From assembly GCA_018524725.1 (NCBI GenBank), contig JAEUWP010000143.1, positions 157,064-221,063 on the forward strand: a DNA stretch of 64,000 nucleotides. The letters run 5' to 3'. Under the pieces are notes generated by a model that saw nothing but the letters and a program-made list of their open reading frames with translations, had not been told where the DNA came from and made no database searches. Origin of the DNA: Podaxis mareebaensis. Taxonomy: Eukaryota; Basidiomycota; Agaricomycetes; Agaricales; Agaricaceae. Both the position numbers and the translations under genes were made by a program. Each line of letters opens with the position of its first letter. Position 1 is the first letter of the stretch. Below are positions 1 through 11,092 of the stretch, piece after piece.

Positions 1-1
1 T

Positions 2-478
2 CGCAAGAACGGCCACACCCCCTCAGAAGCCTTCAACGAGACTGTTGAGGAGGCTACCCAATCCCTCTATCCTTTGATCGGCCAGAAGGGGTAAGTGTTC
101 GAATAAGTGTCTTCTTCGTTCAGCCGCTCATTCTCTCGGTGCAGCATGGACTACATGTTCAACGCCTGCTCAACAACCGCTCGTCGCGGTGCTCTTGACT
201 GGGCACCCGTCTTCGAGAAGGCAAACGTGCCCATCTTCGAACAGCTTTACGAGAGCGTGAAAAATGGTACTGAGACCCGCAAGTCCCTCGAGTACAACAG
301 CCGCCCCACCTACCGCCAGGATCTCGCTAAGGAGTTAGCAGAGATTGACAACCAGGAGATTTGGCGTGCAGGTATGTCATGTGTCTGGTCCTTATGAAAC
401 AACAACTGACTTGGATGTCTCTTTATAGGCAAGGTTGTCCGCTCATTGCGACCTGACTACAAGCCCGACTCTGAGTAA
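2..478 (+). CDS. ilv5: Ketol-acid reductoisomerase, C-terminal part (5' truncated by window edge)
   Basis: This is the end of acetohydroxyacid (ketol-acid) reductoisomerase, the mitochondrial NADPH enzyme that catalyses step two of valine, leucine and isoleucine synthesis. Three exons are visible: up to 90, 145-371 and 429-478, joined by introns of 54 and 57 nt with GT-AG ends. The spliced frame reads through the knotted C-terminal domain typical of fungal Ilv5, with stretches such as EEATQSLYPLIGQKG, DYMFNACSTTARRGALDWAP and the end VRSLRPDYKPDSE before TAA at 476-478. The start and the Rossmann domain lie outside the window. The identification rests on remembered Ilv5 C-terminal sequence and is strong. 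Confidence 0.93.
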
Positions 479-2203
479 ACTCCTTACTAGTCGTGGCCAT
501 GAGCTAAAAGCACCCTTGTGGCGCATTTCTGGTCCAGTTTGCATATCGGCATGATCTTTCGTGTATTTTTACGTACTTCTAACTATTCCTTCTACGCTTA
601 ATCTCATGGCTTTAGACACGAAGCTGGTTGTGTGCCCTTGAGAATGGAAAAGCATCAATCATTATTTCAAGCTCTCGATTAGCTTTACCTCGCTGGCGAT
701 CGGAGATGCATCAGATGCACATTTACGAGAATATTGTCGGCTATTTTGAAGGCGGGCAGTGATCAAACTGTCATCGTGACATGTTCCGTCCCCGATCGTC
801 CAACTCGCCACAGATAAACCTCCAATCCTTGACATCGCCCCAGATTTGCGTGACAAGTGCTTGACACATTGAATCTTTCATATGCACGACTTGCGCTCGT
901 TCCAAGGTCATCCGTCGCCAGGCTGGGAACAACACTAGGCATGGCCGTGCCCGTTGCAGGGACCCAGACGATGAGGAGGGTGTGTAGACGAGTAAGCTGC
1001 TAGCAACCCCTATCCATTCTCCGAGCGGGTCAAATTCACAGCGAAGGATGCGCTTTGATACCATCGCATTAACGGCCAATAGCCCTGTTCGTGGTCAACT
1101 ATGCACGATACCTCCCAACCTGGCCGTCACTAAGAATGCAAACGTTGAGGAAGACGGCTCCTTCTGTTTGGGCTACGGGGCAGAGGCTCTCGGGTGCATC
1201 TCCGACGAACTTATGACATACCCTAGTGGCCTGAAGCCGTTCGCTGTCAACTTGTTCGGATTAGTGTAGCGGCCAGGATGACTGGGTGCAAGTGAACTGC
1301 CTACTACACCCGACCCGTTCAAGGTGCAAGACCGTCGAGTCCAATAATGGATAGAAAGTGGCCGGGCGTCGCGGAACGTAACATGACATGGCATTGACGC
1401 ACAGTCGTCAGACCGTATTCGCGGACAAATAGGAGGTATGTGCAGGTCTTGGGCATTGTCCAGTACTAGGAGTGCTAGGTAAGCGAATGAACGATAATAT
1501 GACAACGTCCCTTGGCGTGCATACGAGGGCTTATCTCATGCTCATCGCCCGAAGGAGCAAAAGAAAAAAATAGGACTACTAGAGAATATTAGCAAAAAAA
1601 TATTGGTTCGACTTGAGACTTACGATACGTACAAGAATCGATGGAGCGAAACACGTTATGTTGGTCTACAATGACCAGGTGGGAGGGTATGGACAACAAG
1701 GAGACTCGAGGGCAGAGCAACATGATCTTGCTGAGCTCGTGCACCCATGGCATACGATTTCGGGGGGGGGGGGGCAAGCGGGTAGTGAATGAGTTTCTAA
1801 GTTCTTTATCCCTATTCTTCGTCCACCCCGAACGCTACCTTCGAGCCTTTTGTGGTCATTGTTTCTGCTCTTGAGTTACACTGTTCGACGGAGCGAGATA
1901 TAGGCCCTGGGCCTTGCCAATATAGCGCAGACTTCAAATAAATATGGATTCTACCGGCAGTGTATTGTACAAGGATAGAAAATGTGATAGTCAATATATA
2001 TGCAGAGGAAATGAGCAAGTGAACAAATGAGATGATATGGATTCCGGTGGAATGCGTGCGTGAATATGAATGCTCTTGAATGTCCGTAAAATGAAAAGAA
2101 GAAAATGCCAGGTATAAGTTAGGAGGGATGAGAGGACCAGGAGCCCACGGTGAGGCCACCCGAGAGGGTCAATCCACTACGCTAGGCATATGCTTAAATA
2201 TGC
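479..2203. other. Intergenic, no gene supported
   Basis: This 1.7-kb stretch lies between the end of ilv5 and the end of the zinc-finger gene. Several open frames of 60-115 codons exist on both strands, but none shows recognisable protein sequence or joins through splice sites. A run of 13 G occupies 1762-1774. The segment beside the zinc-finger gene is probably its 3' untranslated region. Confidence 0.5.
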
Positions 2204-3587
2204 TTAAAAGCTGCCACGGAAAAGGTTGAAGTCGTCGAAATTCGTAAGCTGGGAATAACCATACAAGTTCATTTGAACTTGTTGTCCTGCCGTATCAAAA
2301 AGACTAGCGGGGTTGGGGGTGAACCAGTTTAAGTCGCTCTGGGTAGCGACTGGCTGGGAGCTGGCAAACTGATTGCCGAACATGAACTGGTCGTCTAAGG
2401 GCTGGGGGAAGGAATTGGATGCGACGTCCGTGAACATGCTTAGCTCCTGCGATTGCTGCTGGGAGAAGGATACCAGCTCCTCGAGGCTGGGCAGTCTATA
2501 AGTATCAGTGTTGGTCGGGACTTGGAACATCGGGTCTAGGAAGTTATTGCTGAAGCCGAGTGCAGCAGGGAGCTGGGAGGATTGGTTATAGTCGGCGGTG
2601 AGAGTATGCGCGGCGAAAGGTTGTGAGAACGGACCAATGGCGGTCCCATCGTTGCTGAAGTTAAACAGGTCCAATCCTAGTCCTAAAGGAACATGATTAA
2701 TTTCTTTCCAAAAGAGAAAGCGGATGCTTGCGAACCTGGAGTCTGGACGATGGACTGAGCCTCCGTGTTAGTGGGCTTAGGGGGGAGGAGAGGCTCCACG
2801 TTGTCATGGATTAGAGCCTGAGAGAGGAGAGAGGGATCAACGACCTGAAAAATGAGAAACTGGAAAGTACATACCTGTGCTGTAAAAGGTTTCTTGGGGA
2901 AAGGGGCCACGAGGGTGGGTTCTGGAGTCAAACACCCTGAAGAGTCAGAGGTATGCTGCGCCTTGGCGCGGCGATTCCTGATAGCGGCGCGGCGCTTCGA
3001 CGCAGAGCGTTGAGCGCTTGCGGCTTGGAGCCATGCTGGGATAGGTTCTCCAGCTTTCACGAAAGGCCCGAAGTGGGTACGCCTGATGTGTCGGATCATG
3101 GCGCTGGGGTCAATGCAGGTGAAGTCGCATACTGCAGTCTTGTCTTTATTCAAAGGGAATTTGCAAACTTCACGACGGTCGTCGGTACTTGGTAAATGTC
3201 AGTAAAAGCTACTGTGCAGGAGTGAATGAGAGGGTGCTCACTGGATACGTTCATGGATCTTAAGATTGGACTTCTGGGTGAAGAGGTCGCCACAATATTT
3301 GCAAGGGTATTGCCTAACAAAAGAACGAGAGAGCCCCCAGGTCTCAGTGACAACAATAAAGGTGATTAGGTAAGTCAACCAACCGAGCATTGGGATTGTG
3401 GATCAGAGTCTCTTCGAGGTGTCGCTTAAGTTCAGCGGGGCGAACGAAGTCGCGGTCACAGGTTTTACAGTACCGATCGGCCTAATGTCCAATGTAATGA
3501 GTGGGAAGGTGTCAAGGGGGAACATCATGAACGCTGTACCTTGCGAACGAAACCGGGCCGGTCATTGAATTTGGAAGGGCGAGCCAT
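2204..3587 (-). CDS. C2H2 zinc-finger transcription factor
   Basis: Six exons in spliced order: 3587-3540, 3481-3384, 3313-3242, 3187-2875, 2844-2736, 2682-2204; 1,119 nt, 372 aa. The N-terminal half carries three zinc fingers. The first begins YCKTCDRDFVRPAELKRH, the second is YPCKYCGDLFTQKSNLKIH, and the third is less regular, with Cys and His spread over CKFPLNKDKTAVCDFTC and IRHIRRTH. A basic stretch rich in Arg, Lys and Ala follows (SASKRRAAIRNRRAKAQ), a likely nuclear signal. The C-terminal 160 residues are rich in Ser, Gln, Asn and Phe, as in activation domains. The start at 3587 (MARPSKFNDRPGF) is the first ATG and splices in phase. It is presumably a nuclear DNA-binding regulator; no target or orthologue is recognised. 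Confidence 0.85.
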
Positions 3588-4879
3588 GGCAAGACGATGA
3601 CAAGGATGAGCAAGAGTAAGAGAGCTAGTCGCGAGAGGAGTGGAACAATGTCCAGAAGGTCTTCAGAGGAGTCGAGGAGTCCTTGGTTGCGTGGACCCAC
3701 AGCGCCGTGGGCGCTCAGCTTTATACCATCCTGCAGCATAGGCGGATTGGTCTTGGCCTGGTTTTCAAAATTCCTTGATATAGCAGGTTTTCTGAGAATT
3801 ACTTTGTAGAGGAATTTGATGGATTGGTTCGGACATGGTTTTCGCAAAAATTACTGGGAATGGCATGTTTTTGTTGGTGGATTGGACTTGATTGGGCCCA
3901 CATCAGAAAAGGCGCTCGATATGGAAGTGCCCCGAGGGAGGAATAGGACCGTCAGCCAATAATGGCAGACCTGAAGACCACCACATGCTGATTAGAGCAC
4001 CATAAACTGACGAAAATTGCCTTTCTTAGACTCACAGAATTTCCTTTTTGTTTGCTGAAGCCGAACAGGTATCGTGCCCGAGGTCCTTGAGTGGCTGTGA
4101 ATCAAAGGAATGATGTTCCCAGTGGTCGCCCCGGTACTTGCTGCTTTCTGACCCGGCATTTCGGGTTGGAATACTGACATATGTAACAGTCCCCTACAAG
4201 GTGCATTTGTTAAATGGTTACGCAAAACAGTCTAGACAGACTTACCCGTCGTAGTAGAGCCTGCAATGCTCGAGTTCAATGAGAGATATCGTAACGGGCT
4301 GGTTGAAGCAATTCGACGCGTCCCAAAATCTTCAGGACCCCAGGAGTGGCGCCCAATGAGGCGCGCAGGACCCCGAGCTACCTGAGCCACGAGACAGAGA
4401 ATAGAAAGCCTAGTGCATGCGAGCACTGACACACCGTGTTGGGAAAAAGTAAGGCAAGAGGAGAGTCATCTCAACTCATCGGCGGGTGACACGAGGAAAC
4501 AGCTGTAATAATAAAGCCAAGAAGTTCATGGCTAAATACCAATATAAACAATCTGGAAGAAATAATGCAAATCGAGCAGGAGTAACTTGATCTTTACGGC
4601 CTTTAAGGGTAGGGAAGACGGCAGCACATGGTTGAGTCCAGGGAGACGAAATTGTTCCAAGAGCAAGGAGGGGAACCAATTTGCATCGATACAGGGCCAG
4701 ATGCCTTGGGAGGTAGGACTCAAATATTATGAGGACGTTGCGAACGCAAAGAGGCGTAACCTTGGTTCTCCCGGTTCTCAAGGCGAGTGGAGTATCAGAC
4801 GGATGGGTGCTGATTGAAGTCCTCCGTTTCCTGAGGAGGAAGTGAATTAAACATGTCTATTCATTGATGACATAGCATT
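3588..4879. other. Intergenic, no gene supported
   Basis: This 1.3-kb interval separates two minus-strand genes. Open frames of 66-111 codons are present on both strands, but none has recognisable composition or splicing. It should contain the promoter of the zinc-finger gene (start 3587) and the 3' untranslated region of the complex I subunit gene (stop 4880-4882). Confidence 0.5.
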
Positions 4880-5231
4880 TTAAATATCAATGCGTTTATA
4901 GCCCTTGACCTACAAATGGTGAATGATAAATGTATGCCGTCGCGACAGTTGCAGCCTTGACATACCCTGTTGTCCTGTAACATCTGGATGTACTTGTCTG
5001 CTAGCCACTTGCAATTCTCGTAGTGGTTTACCCCCTCTCCTTTCTGGCATTTTTCGAGTTCTTCACGGACAAGTCGGGCTTCCATTGCTTTGACCCACGA
5101 TTCGCGGATGTGGTGGTCACGTTCCGCGAGTTTCTCTATGAATGTATTTGAGCAAAATAGTATACAAGCGTGCAAAAGGCAATTCTTAACTTACCCTTAA
5201 TCTGGGCTGTCCTCGCCTCGTCGAAGGGCAT
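4880..5231 (-). CDS. NADH:ubiquinone oxidoreductase 12-kDa-type subunit (NDUFB10/PDSW-like)
   Basis: A very short three-exon gene: 5231-5195, 5135-4966, 4909-4880; 237 nt, 78 aa, starting MPFDEARTAQIKE and ending VKGYKRIDI. The central block with IRESWVKAMEARLVREELEKC and GVNHYENCKWLADKY matches the conserved core of the fungal complex I 12-kDa subunit, homologous to animal NDUFB10. This is an accessory subunit of the membrane arm on the mitochondrial inner membrane. The two Cys of the core (EKCQ and ENCK) are conserved in the family and suggest intermembrane-space disulfides. Both introns are short with canonical GT-AG ends. The family call is made from memory, without alignment. Confidence 0.82.
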
Positions 5232-5540
5232 GGTGGATGTTGGATGGATGGATTGTGTTGTATATTGTTTGGTTGAACGGGTGTTTGCTCGGAATGCCGG
5301 GAGTGGCAGGAATGCTGTAGGCACTCCGCCGCAGCCTTTACTTACTTACAAGCTAGCTGTCTTCACAAATTCTCTTCTCTCTGGCGTGTTTTTCTTAGTT
5401 TTGCGGACTTAGGCTGAGAAATGCCTGCCGCGCAATCGGCTAAGTGAGCGAACTTGGCCAACGTAGCACTATCACATGGCCGCTTGCACTTAATTTAAGC
5501 AATAAAGGGGTCGTCACTCCCTGCATTAACCTCGAGCAAT
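5232..5540. promoter_or_regulatory. Divergent intergenic region between complex I subunit and enoyl-CoA hydratase genes
   Basis: 309 bp separate the ATG codons of two divergently transcribed genes whose products work in mitochondrial respiration and fatty-acid breakdown. Both promoters must lie here. No clear TATA box or repeated operator-like motif was seen. Confidence 0.4.
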
Positions 5541-6671
5541 ATGGCATACTCCTATCCTCTTCGCCTTCCTGCAGACAATCCTATCGTCACTCTCACCAAC
5601 CGTGCGTACTCTCACGACCACAACAAATCATTGTTCAAACCCCTTGACAGCTAAACCCCACCTTTGGGTCATTGAACTCCATAACGGTCAGGACAGCAGG
5701 CTCACCACAACTCTAGTCAACAAAGGGTTGCGTCCAGCGCTTGACGCAGTTGAGAAACACTGGAGGGAACGATGGAGGAAGGCTTGGGATGACGGTAACA
5801 AGGAGGGTGGTCGAGGAGCGCTGATTATTGTCGGTCGCCGTGACCAGGACAAGTTCTTTAGCAATGGTAAGACCATCTCATACTTCAGCTGACGATAGTT
5901 AACAACTACTCTTCAGGCCTTGATATTGAGAAAGTCCGTCTTGATCCCAACTTCTTCCCAGGTACGATCATTCGTACGATTGCCAGTGGGTTGGCTTACC
6001 CCTGCTATAATAGAAACTTTCAACCCCCTCCTGACACGCCTCCTCTCGTTTCCAAGTATGTATCGACAATTTAGCCTTCTAAATAGTGCTGATCCAATTG
6101 TAGTTCCCACCGTTGCTGCTATCAACGGACATTGCTATGCCGGAGGCTTCATGCTGTCGTTAGCGTGCGATTACCGTGTCATGACAGATGGTAGTAAGCG
6201 TAATGCCTGGCTCTGCATGAACGAGGTACGCTTTGGCTAACCAGGATACCTACGGGGACTAAGACGCGACTAGGTCCACTTCGGTGCCGTTTGGCCCCTA
6301 TCCTTCACCGCTATCCTCAGAGCGAAGTTTGGCGACCACCGTCTGCAGCGCAAGATCGCACTTGAGGGCCACCGCTTCGTTCCTAGTGAAGCGCTCTCAG
6401 ATGGCATACTGGATCATCTGGTGACTGGCAACACTGCTGCCGTGCTAGCGAAGGCCGAGGAAGTCGCTGATAGGATTAGTATCAACGCTTCAGCCGGTGT
6501 CTGGGGCTTGATCAAGGTACGTTCCAAGAAACCTTTTAGAGTTCGCCGGTGTCGCTGATCTGGCTGCGTTGCTAGTCGGACCTTTATCGTGATACCGTGG
6601 AAACTATCAAGAAAGACCTGCGATCCACAAATCCGATCCTTGAGGATGATGCTGCTAAAGCTCGACTGTAA
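5541..6671 (+). CDS. Enoyl-CoA hydratase/isomerase family protein, probably peroxisomal
   Basis: Seven exons: 5541-5601, 5651-5866, 5917-5961, 6014-6055, 6104-6225, 6274-6516, 6576-6671; 825 nt, 274 aa. This is a crotonase-fold protein: the core PTVAAINGHCYAGGFMLSL has the GHxxAGG-type oxyanion-hole segment, followed by CDYRVM and HFGAVWPLSF. Members hydrate or isomerise enoyl-CoA during beta-oxidation; this one most resembles the fungal Eci1/delta3,delta2-enoyl-CoA isomerase-like group. The last three residues, ARL, fit the PTS1 consensus [SAC][KRH][LM], which predicts import into peroxisomes. No mitochondrial presequence is evident in MAYSYPLRLPADNP. The small exons (45 and 42 nt) are needed to keep frame and the conserved core. 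Confidence 0.88.
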
Positions 6672-8434
6672 TTGATACGCACGCGTTCGTGGTCATTTGG
6701 CTAGGTCTAAGGCTCAAGCGCAGTTAGTCCTTCGCTCACCACTTGGATATTTGGTTGCCCACGACATTCTATTAAATATTTTTTCTACACTATTTTGAGC
6801 TGCTTGACCCAATCCCATGGCTTTGTTGTGCTTCAACAATTACTTTCCCCACTCTCCATCTCGACTGTCGTCTGGTCCAATGCACTGCTCAGATTCGTCG
6901 ATGCATCGCCGCTCAACTAGAATGACATGATGCAAAACACTATCCTTGCGGACCGGCGCAAAGGCTTTCGTGTCGTAGCTTTACCTCGTTTGTCCTCATC
7001 GCCCTGGATTTTCAGGTGATGGTGGCTACATATTGAAGCTCCTGATATCCAAGACGATATTCATCACGAACATCACGGCAAGGAATCCAGGAAAACTTGT
7101 CCAGTGACTTGCGATTGCAGACATTTTCGCTGGACGTGAAACGCAACTGTTGCCACCGACGTCATATGACCTCTGCGCTTACCCTATGCTCTCTTTGCAA
7201 TTACATTGCCGGCAACGAATGTTCATGTATATAATTATTGCTCATACCTTACACTCGGACTAGATTTGCTAGTTTTTGGTTCCGTTTATAACATGGATAC
7301 GGTCAAAGAAACAATGTCACTCCCTTTTTAAAACCATTGTATTGTCCCAGTATCTATACTACATGACAGACATGATACATAATGTCCCTCCCTATGTGGG
7401 TAGTTGAGTGCTATTCTAATGCCAAAGAAGTGATGCTCTAAAAGATTACACCGAACGCAGATTGCTCAAATCGGCTACTCAGACTTGTAATGTCGGCTTG
7501 CACTCAGAGCTCCTCGTGCTCCTTGCCAAATTCTCTCGAACTCATGGAAGTAGAATCGGGCCTCTCCCTTGGAGCGGAGCCAAACCATCCCCCCCCCTAG
7601 TTACTCCAGCGAAACAGAACAGCTTCTCTGTAGCTTTCATCGTCATTTTGACGTATGGACGGTTTCTACATAACCATGCTTGAGCAAACCACATACAAGT
7701 TGAGATTCTAAAGAAAATCCTCGGATGCTTCGGAGAATGTGTGTAGGCGTGGATTCCTATTTCCATAGGCGTTGCGTTGGAAACATACCGTGAGCCGTGA
7801 GCCGTGATTAGAACACGGATAAACGATGCCCAGTCTTTGGTCTTTCACGTAGACGGAACGCTGAGTGTTGATGGTAGGCATCTTGTGCGCGAAAGTAATG
7901 TGATGCTCTCTGGCTGACCTCAAATTCGATCGATTTTGGCTTCTAGACGATGCCGACAATGCTCGAGGACCCGTTGATTGTGACCATCTTGATTGTTGCA
8001 CCACGCATCGGTCTTCGTGAGCACGGTCCTGGTGCGATCTCCACTGATCCCACCTGGGCCTTGGTACTTTTTCCGTTGGACAACAATCATTTGGTCTTGC
8101 CGGCATCATCTTGTTGTCATGGCCAAATCTGTCAAAAGGTGTGCTAATTTTATGCCCATATTTATTTGCAATTGAGCTGATTGAGCGATGCAGATGGAAA
8201 TGGCTTGATGGAATGCTGGTAGAACCATTCAATTCACATGCACTCATATATATCCAGTGCAGTCGATGGGTGATCGTTTCCACACACCTTTTCCTCCCCC
8301 ACTCCTCGTGGTTTGTGCTCCAGGCAGGGCATCTCTTCCTTCTTTCATATTTGACTTTTTCTTCCCTTCAGCGGTCCCTCTTGAAGAGGTCTTTAGTGCA
8401 CTTGTTCAATCTTTAGTATTGTTAACTACCCAAA
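6672..8434. other. Intergenic, no gene supported; TATA-like stretch near 8244
   Basis: This 1.76-kb gap separates the hydratase gene from the first aspartic protease. One minus-strand open frame spans 7708-8283 (191 codons) but has no recognisable motif and a composition like random sequence. A TATATA stretch near 8244-8250 lies about 190 bp upstream of the protease ATG and could be its TATA element. This is only a positional inference. Confidence 0.45.
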
Positions 8435-10601
8435 ATGCAACTCCAAGTGTCATTTACGACCTTGCTGGCCGGCATTTTTGTCGTTCTTTCAAGTACATAC
8501 TCTTCTGTCGATGCCCTGCCCCTTTCTAGGAGAGAGAATCCGGGGGTTGTAACCCTTCCCCTCAAGCGAGTTGCACTTTCCCGCAGTATTCACCCTCAGA
8601 TTGTAAGCCCCTTGCACTCTATTGTGCGTTGATGTAATGACTAATGACTGGTCATTCAGCTCTTGCAACAGCACATCAACCGCAGCCGTCGTCGCCTTGC
8701 GCGGATGACTGGCCGCGAGGAACCAACCTCCGAGGAGCTCCAGCAGCATCTTGAAAAACGAGTTATCGCTGTCGAAGGCCCTGAGGGTCTTGAGAAGCGC
8801 TTCAGTCGATATGGTGTTCCTAAATCGAGGCCTAAAGGCGCTACCACTACGAAAACCGTGAGCAAGGCGAAAACCAATAACCAGAAGGTGACCGGAGGCA
8901 ACAACGGGTTTTTTAACCAGTCTGGCAAGAACAAAGGAAAGGGTCAAAACGTCAACCCGAACAGCGGAGCCGCAGGATCGACTAGCAACGGTAATGGTCA
9001 ACAGACCAAAGGCTCTAACAAGGGCAACCAGAAAACTGGGAATACAACCACCAGCGATGGGGACGATACAGTCACTTCAAAGGGAAATGGTAAAAACTCT
9101 GGCGCGACAAACACTACGAACACTGGAAATGATCCCACCACCGGAACGCAAGTCAACCAAGCGTGAGTACCGATGTGTTTAATATCATCGTCTGGACGGC
9201 TTGAATTCAATCCTTCGCAGAGTCACGGTGGACAGCGTCGCCCAGGCTAACACACCCACTGCCGCAAACTCTCTTGGTCTTGACATTGAGTGGGTTACTA
9301 GTTTCCATATGTTTCGAATTTCTCTTATTTGGTTCCCAGGGCAAACGACATCGGCTATCTAGCTACAGTCCAGATGGGTACACCGCCACAAGACTTCCTG
9401 CTACTCATGGACTCCGGTTCGGCTGATCTTTGGGTCGGTGCTGAGAATTGCAAATCGGAAGACGGAGGCGATTGTGTGAGCACCAATTGATAGATACTAC
9501 CCACAACAAAGGACTAACGCATAACTGATCCAGGGCGACCACAAGTTCTTGGGTCCCGCTTCCTCTAGCTCTTTTGTCAATACAAATGCCCCTTTCTCTG
9601 TTACATATGGCACTGGTTCCGTTTCCGGGGACATCATAACTGATAATCTCGCCATTGCTGGTCTTCAACTCAACAAGCACACTTTTGGTGTGGCCACCAC
9701 CGAAAGCGTCGAGTTCTCCGACGACGCGACACCCTTCGACGGTCTCATGGGTTTGGCGCAATCTGTAAGTAGTGCACTAGCGGAGGCTGATGGTGTAATA
9801 ACTATCCTGGTCTAGGCCCTATCCGAGCAGAAAACCCTCACTCCGATCGAGGCACTCAACCAGCAAGGTCTGGTAAACGGAGCTGTGATTGGCTACAAGA
9901 TTTCCCGTGTTGAGGATAACAAGAATGACGGGGAGATTACTTTTGGGTGAGCTGGGTGCATCAGAGTACAAAAGATTTCCCTTACACAGATTTACAGTGG
10001 AGTCGATCCGGCGAAATTTGACGCTGCAACCGTTGTTGACCTTCCCAATGTGAGCCAACAAGGATTTTGGGAATCCGCAATGGACGCTGCTTCGGTTAAT
10101 GGCGATGACCTTGGGCTGAACGGCCGTACTGCTATCCTTGACACTGGTTGGTCATTTCCACGTTGAGGCAGGACTTAGATACTTACGATATATTGACCGA
10201 TAGGTACCACATTGATCGTTGCTCCCGACGCTGATGCTCAGGCAGTCCATGCTGCGATTCCTGGGGCTCAGCCCGACGGTCAAGGAGGCTTCACCGTTCC
10301 ATGCAACACTCAAGCTTCAGTCGCTCTCACCTTCGGTGGAAGGTCATTCGCGATTGATCCGCGTGACCTCGCTTTCCAACCCCTTGACCCCAACAACCCC
10401 AACGGAGACTGTGTATCTGGCATCGCTTCTGGGAACATTGGTGGTGCCAACGAGTGGCTCGTAAGTCTCTTTGTGCCTGTCATGAGTGATTTTAGGCACT
10501 AATCCCTATTCCACCAACAGGTTGGTGATGTGTTCCTAAAGAACGCCTACTTCTCCACGGACGTGGACAACAACAAGATGTCCTTGGCCGTCCTCGTATG
10601 A
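8435..10601 (+). CDS. Secreted pepsin-like aspartic protease 1 (A1 family) with long low-complexity linker
   Basis: Nine exons: 8435-8602, 8660-9162, 9221-9289, 9340-9475, 9534-9764, 9816-9946, 9998-10146, 10204-10460, 10521-10601; 1,725 nt, 574 aa. A signal peptide (hydrophobic TTLLAGIFVVLSS) is followed by a propeptide-like region, LLQQHINRSRRRLARM. An unusually long linker of roughly 110 residues follows, rich in Asn, Gly, Ser, Thr and Lys. The catalytic domain has both active-site motifs, LLLMDSGSADLWVG and AILDTGTTLIV, and the flap region VTYGTGSVSGD. It would hydrolyse proteins outside the cell or at the wall. The downstream neighbour is a paralogue, and intron positions around DIE/ANDIG and the second catalytic Asp are shared or close. 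Confidence 0.93.
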
Positions 10602-11092
10602 TTGATGCCTTCGACCTAGATATACTTGTTCTTCAATTTGCTGTATGTATTATTACTCTGCTGTAATCTACATTATGTCCAAAGAAGTCCTGAGATGTGT
10701 GGCAGAGCGTACGATGGCGCATCTTGGCCGTCAGCCTTCATGAGTGAACGACATATATTTTCGCGTGTTCTAACATCCCTTAACCCTCCTGCCCGGGGAC
10801 CCCCAGCGGGAAAGACCAAGGCGTCAGGCGTTCAGGGCTAGATGCGTCGCGGTTATCCCGGATTCTTAAGGGAACATTTGATGGGTCACAGAAGCATTAG
10901 AAGCTCGGTTGACTCCACAGCGTGCGGCTGCAGGCCGTGACGTCGCATTCGTTCGAGTTTCATCAACGTTCACCACACCCCCGCAACGCTCAACGTTCAT
11001 CGATCATCTGTCGACACGATACGGCCTGTTCACTCGTTAAAACGTCCACTCCTTACTCAGTCCTTCGTTTCACTCTTGATCACCTCACAAAC
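10602..11092. other. Intergenic between tandem aspartic proteases
   Basis: 490 bp between the two protease genes, holding the 3' untranslated region of the first and the promoter of the second. No gene or clear element was seen. Confidence 0.5.

Noticed and set aside
7708..8283. A 191-codon open frame on the minus strand
   Set aside because: No recognisable motif, biased His/Ser/Arg content like random sequence, overlapping open frames on the other strand, and no splice-extended homology.
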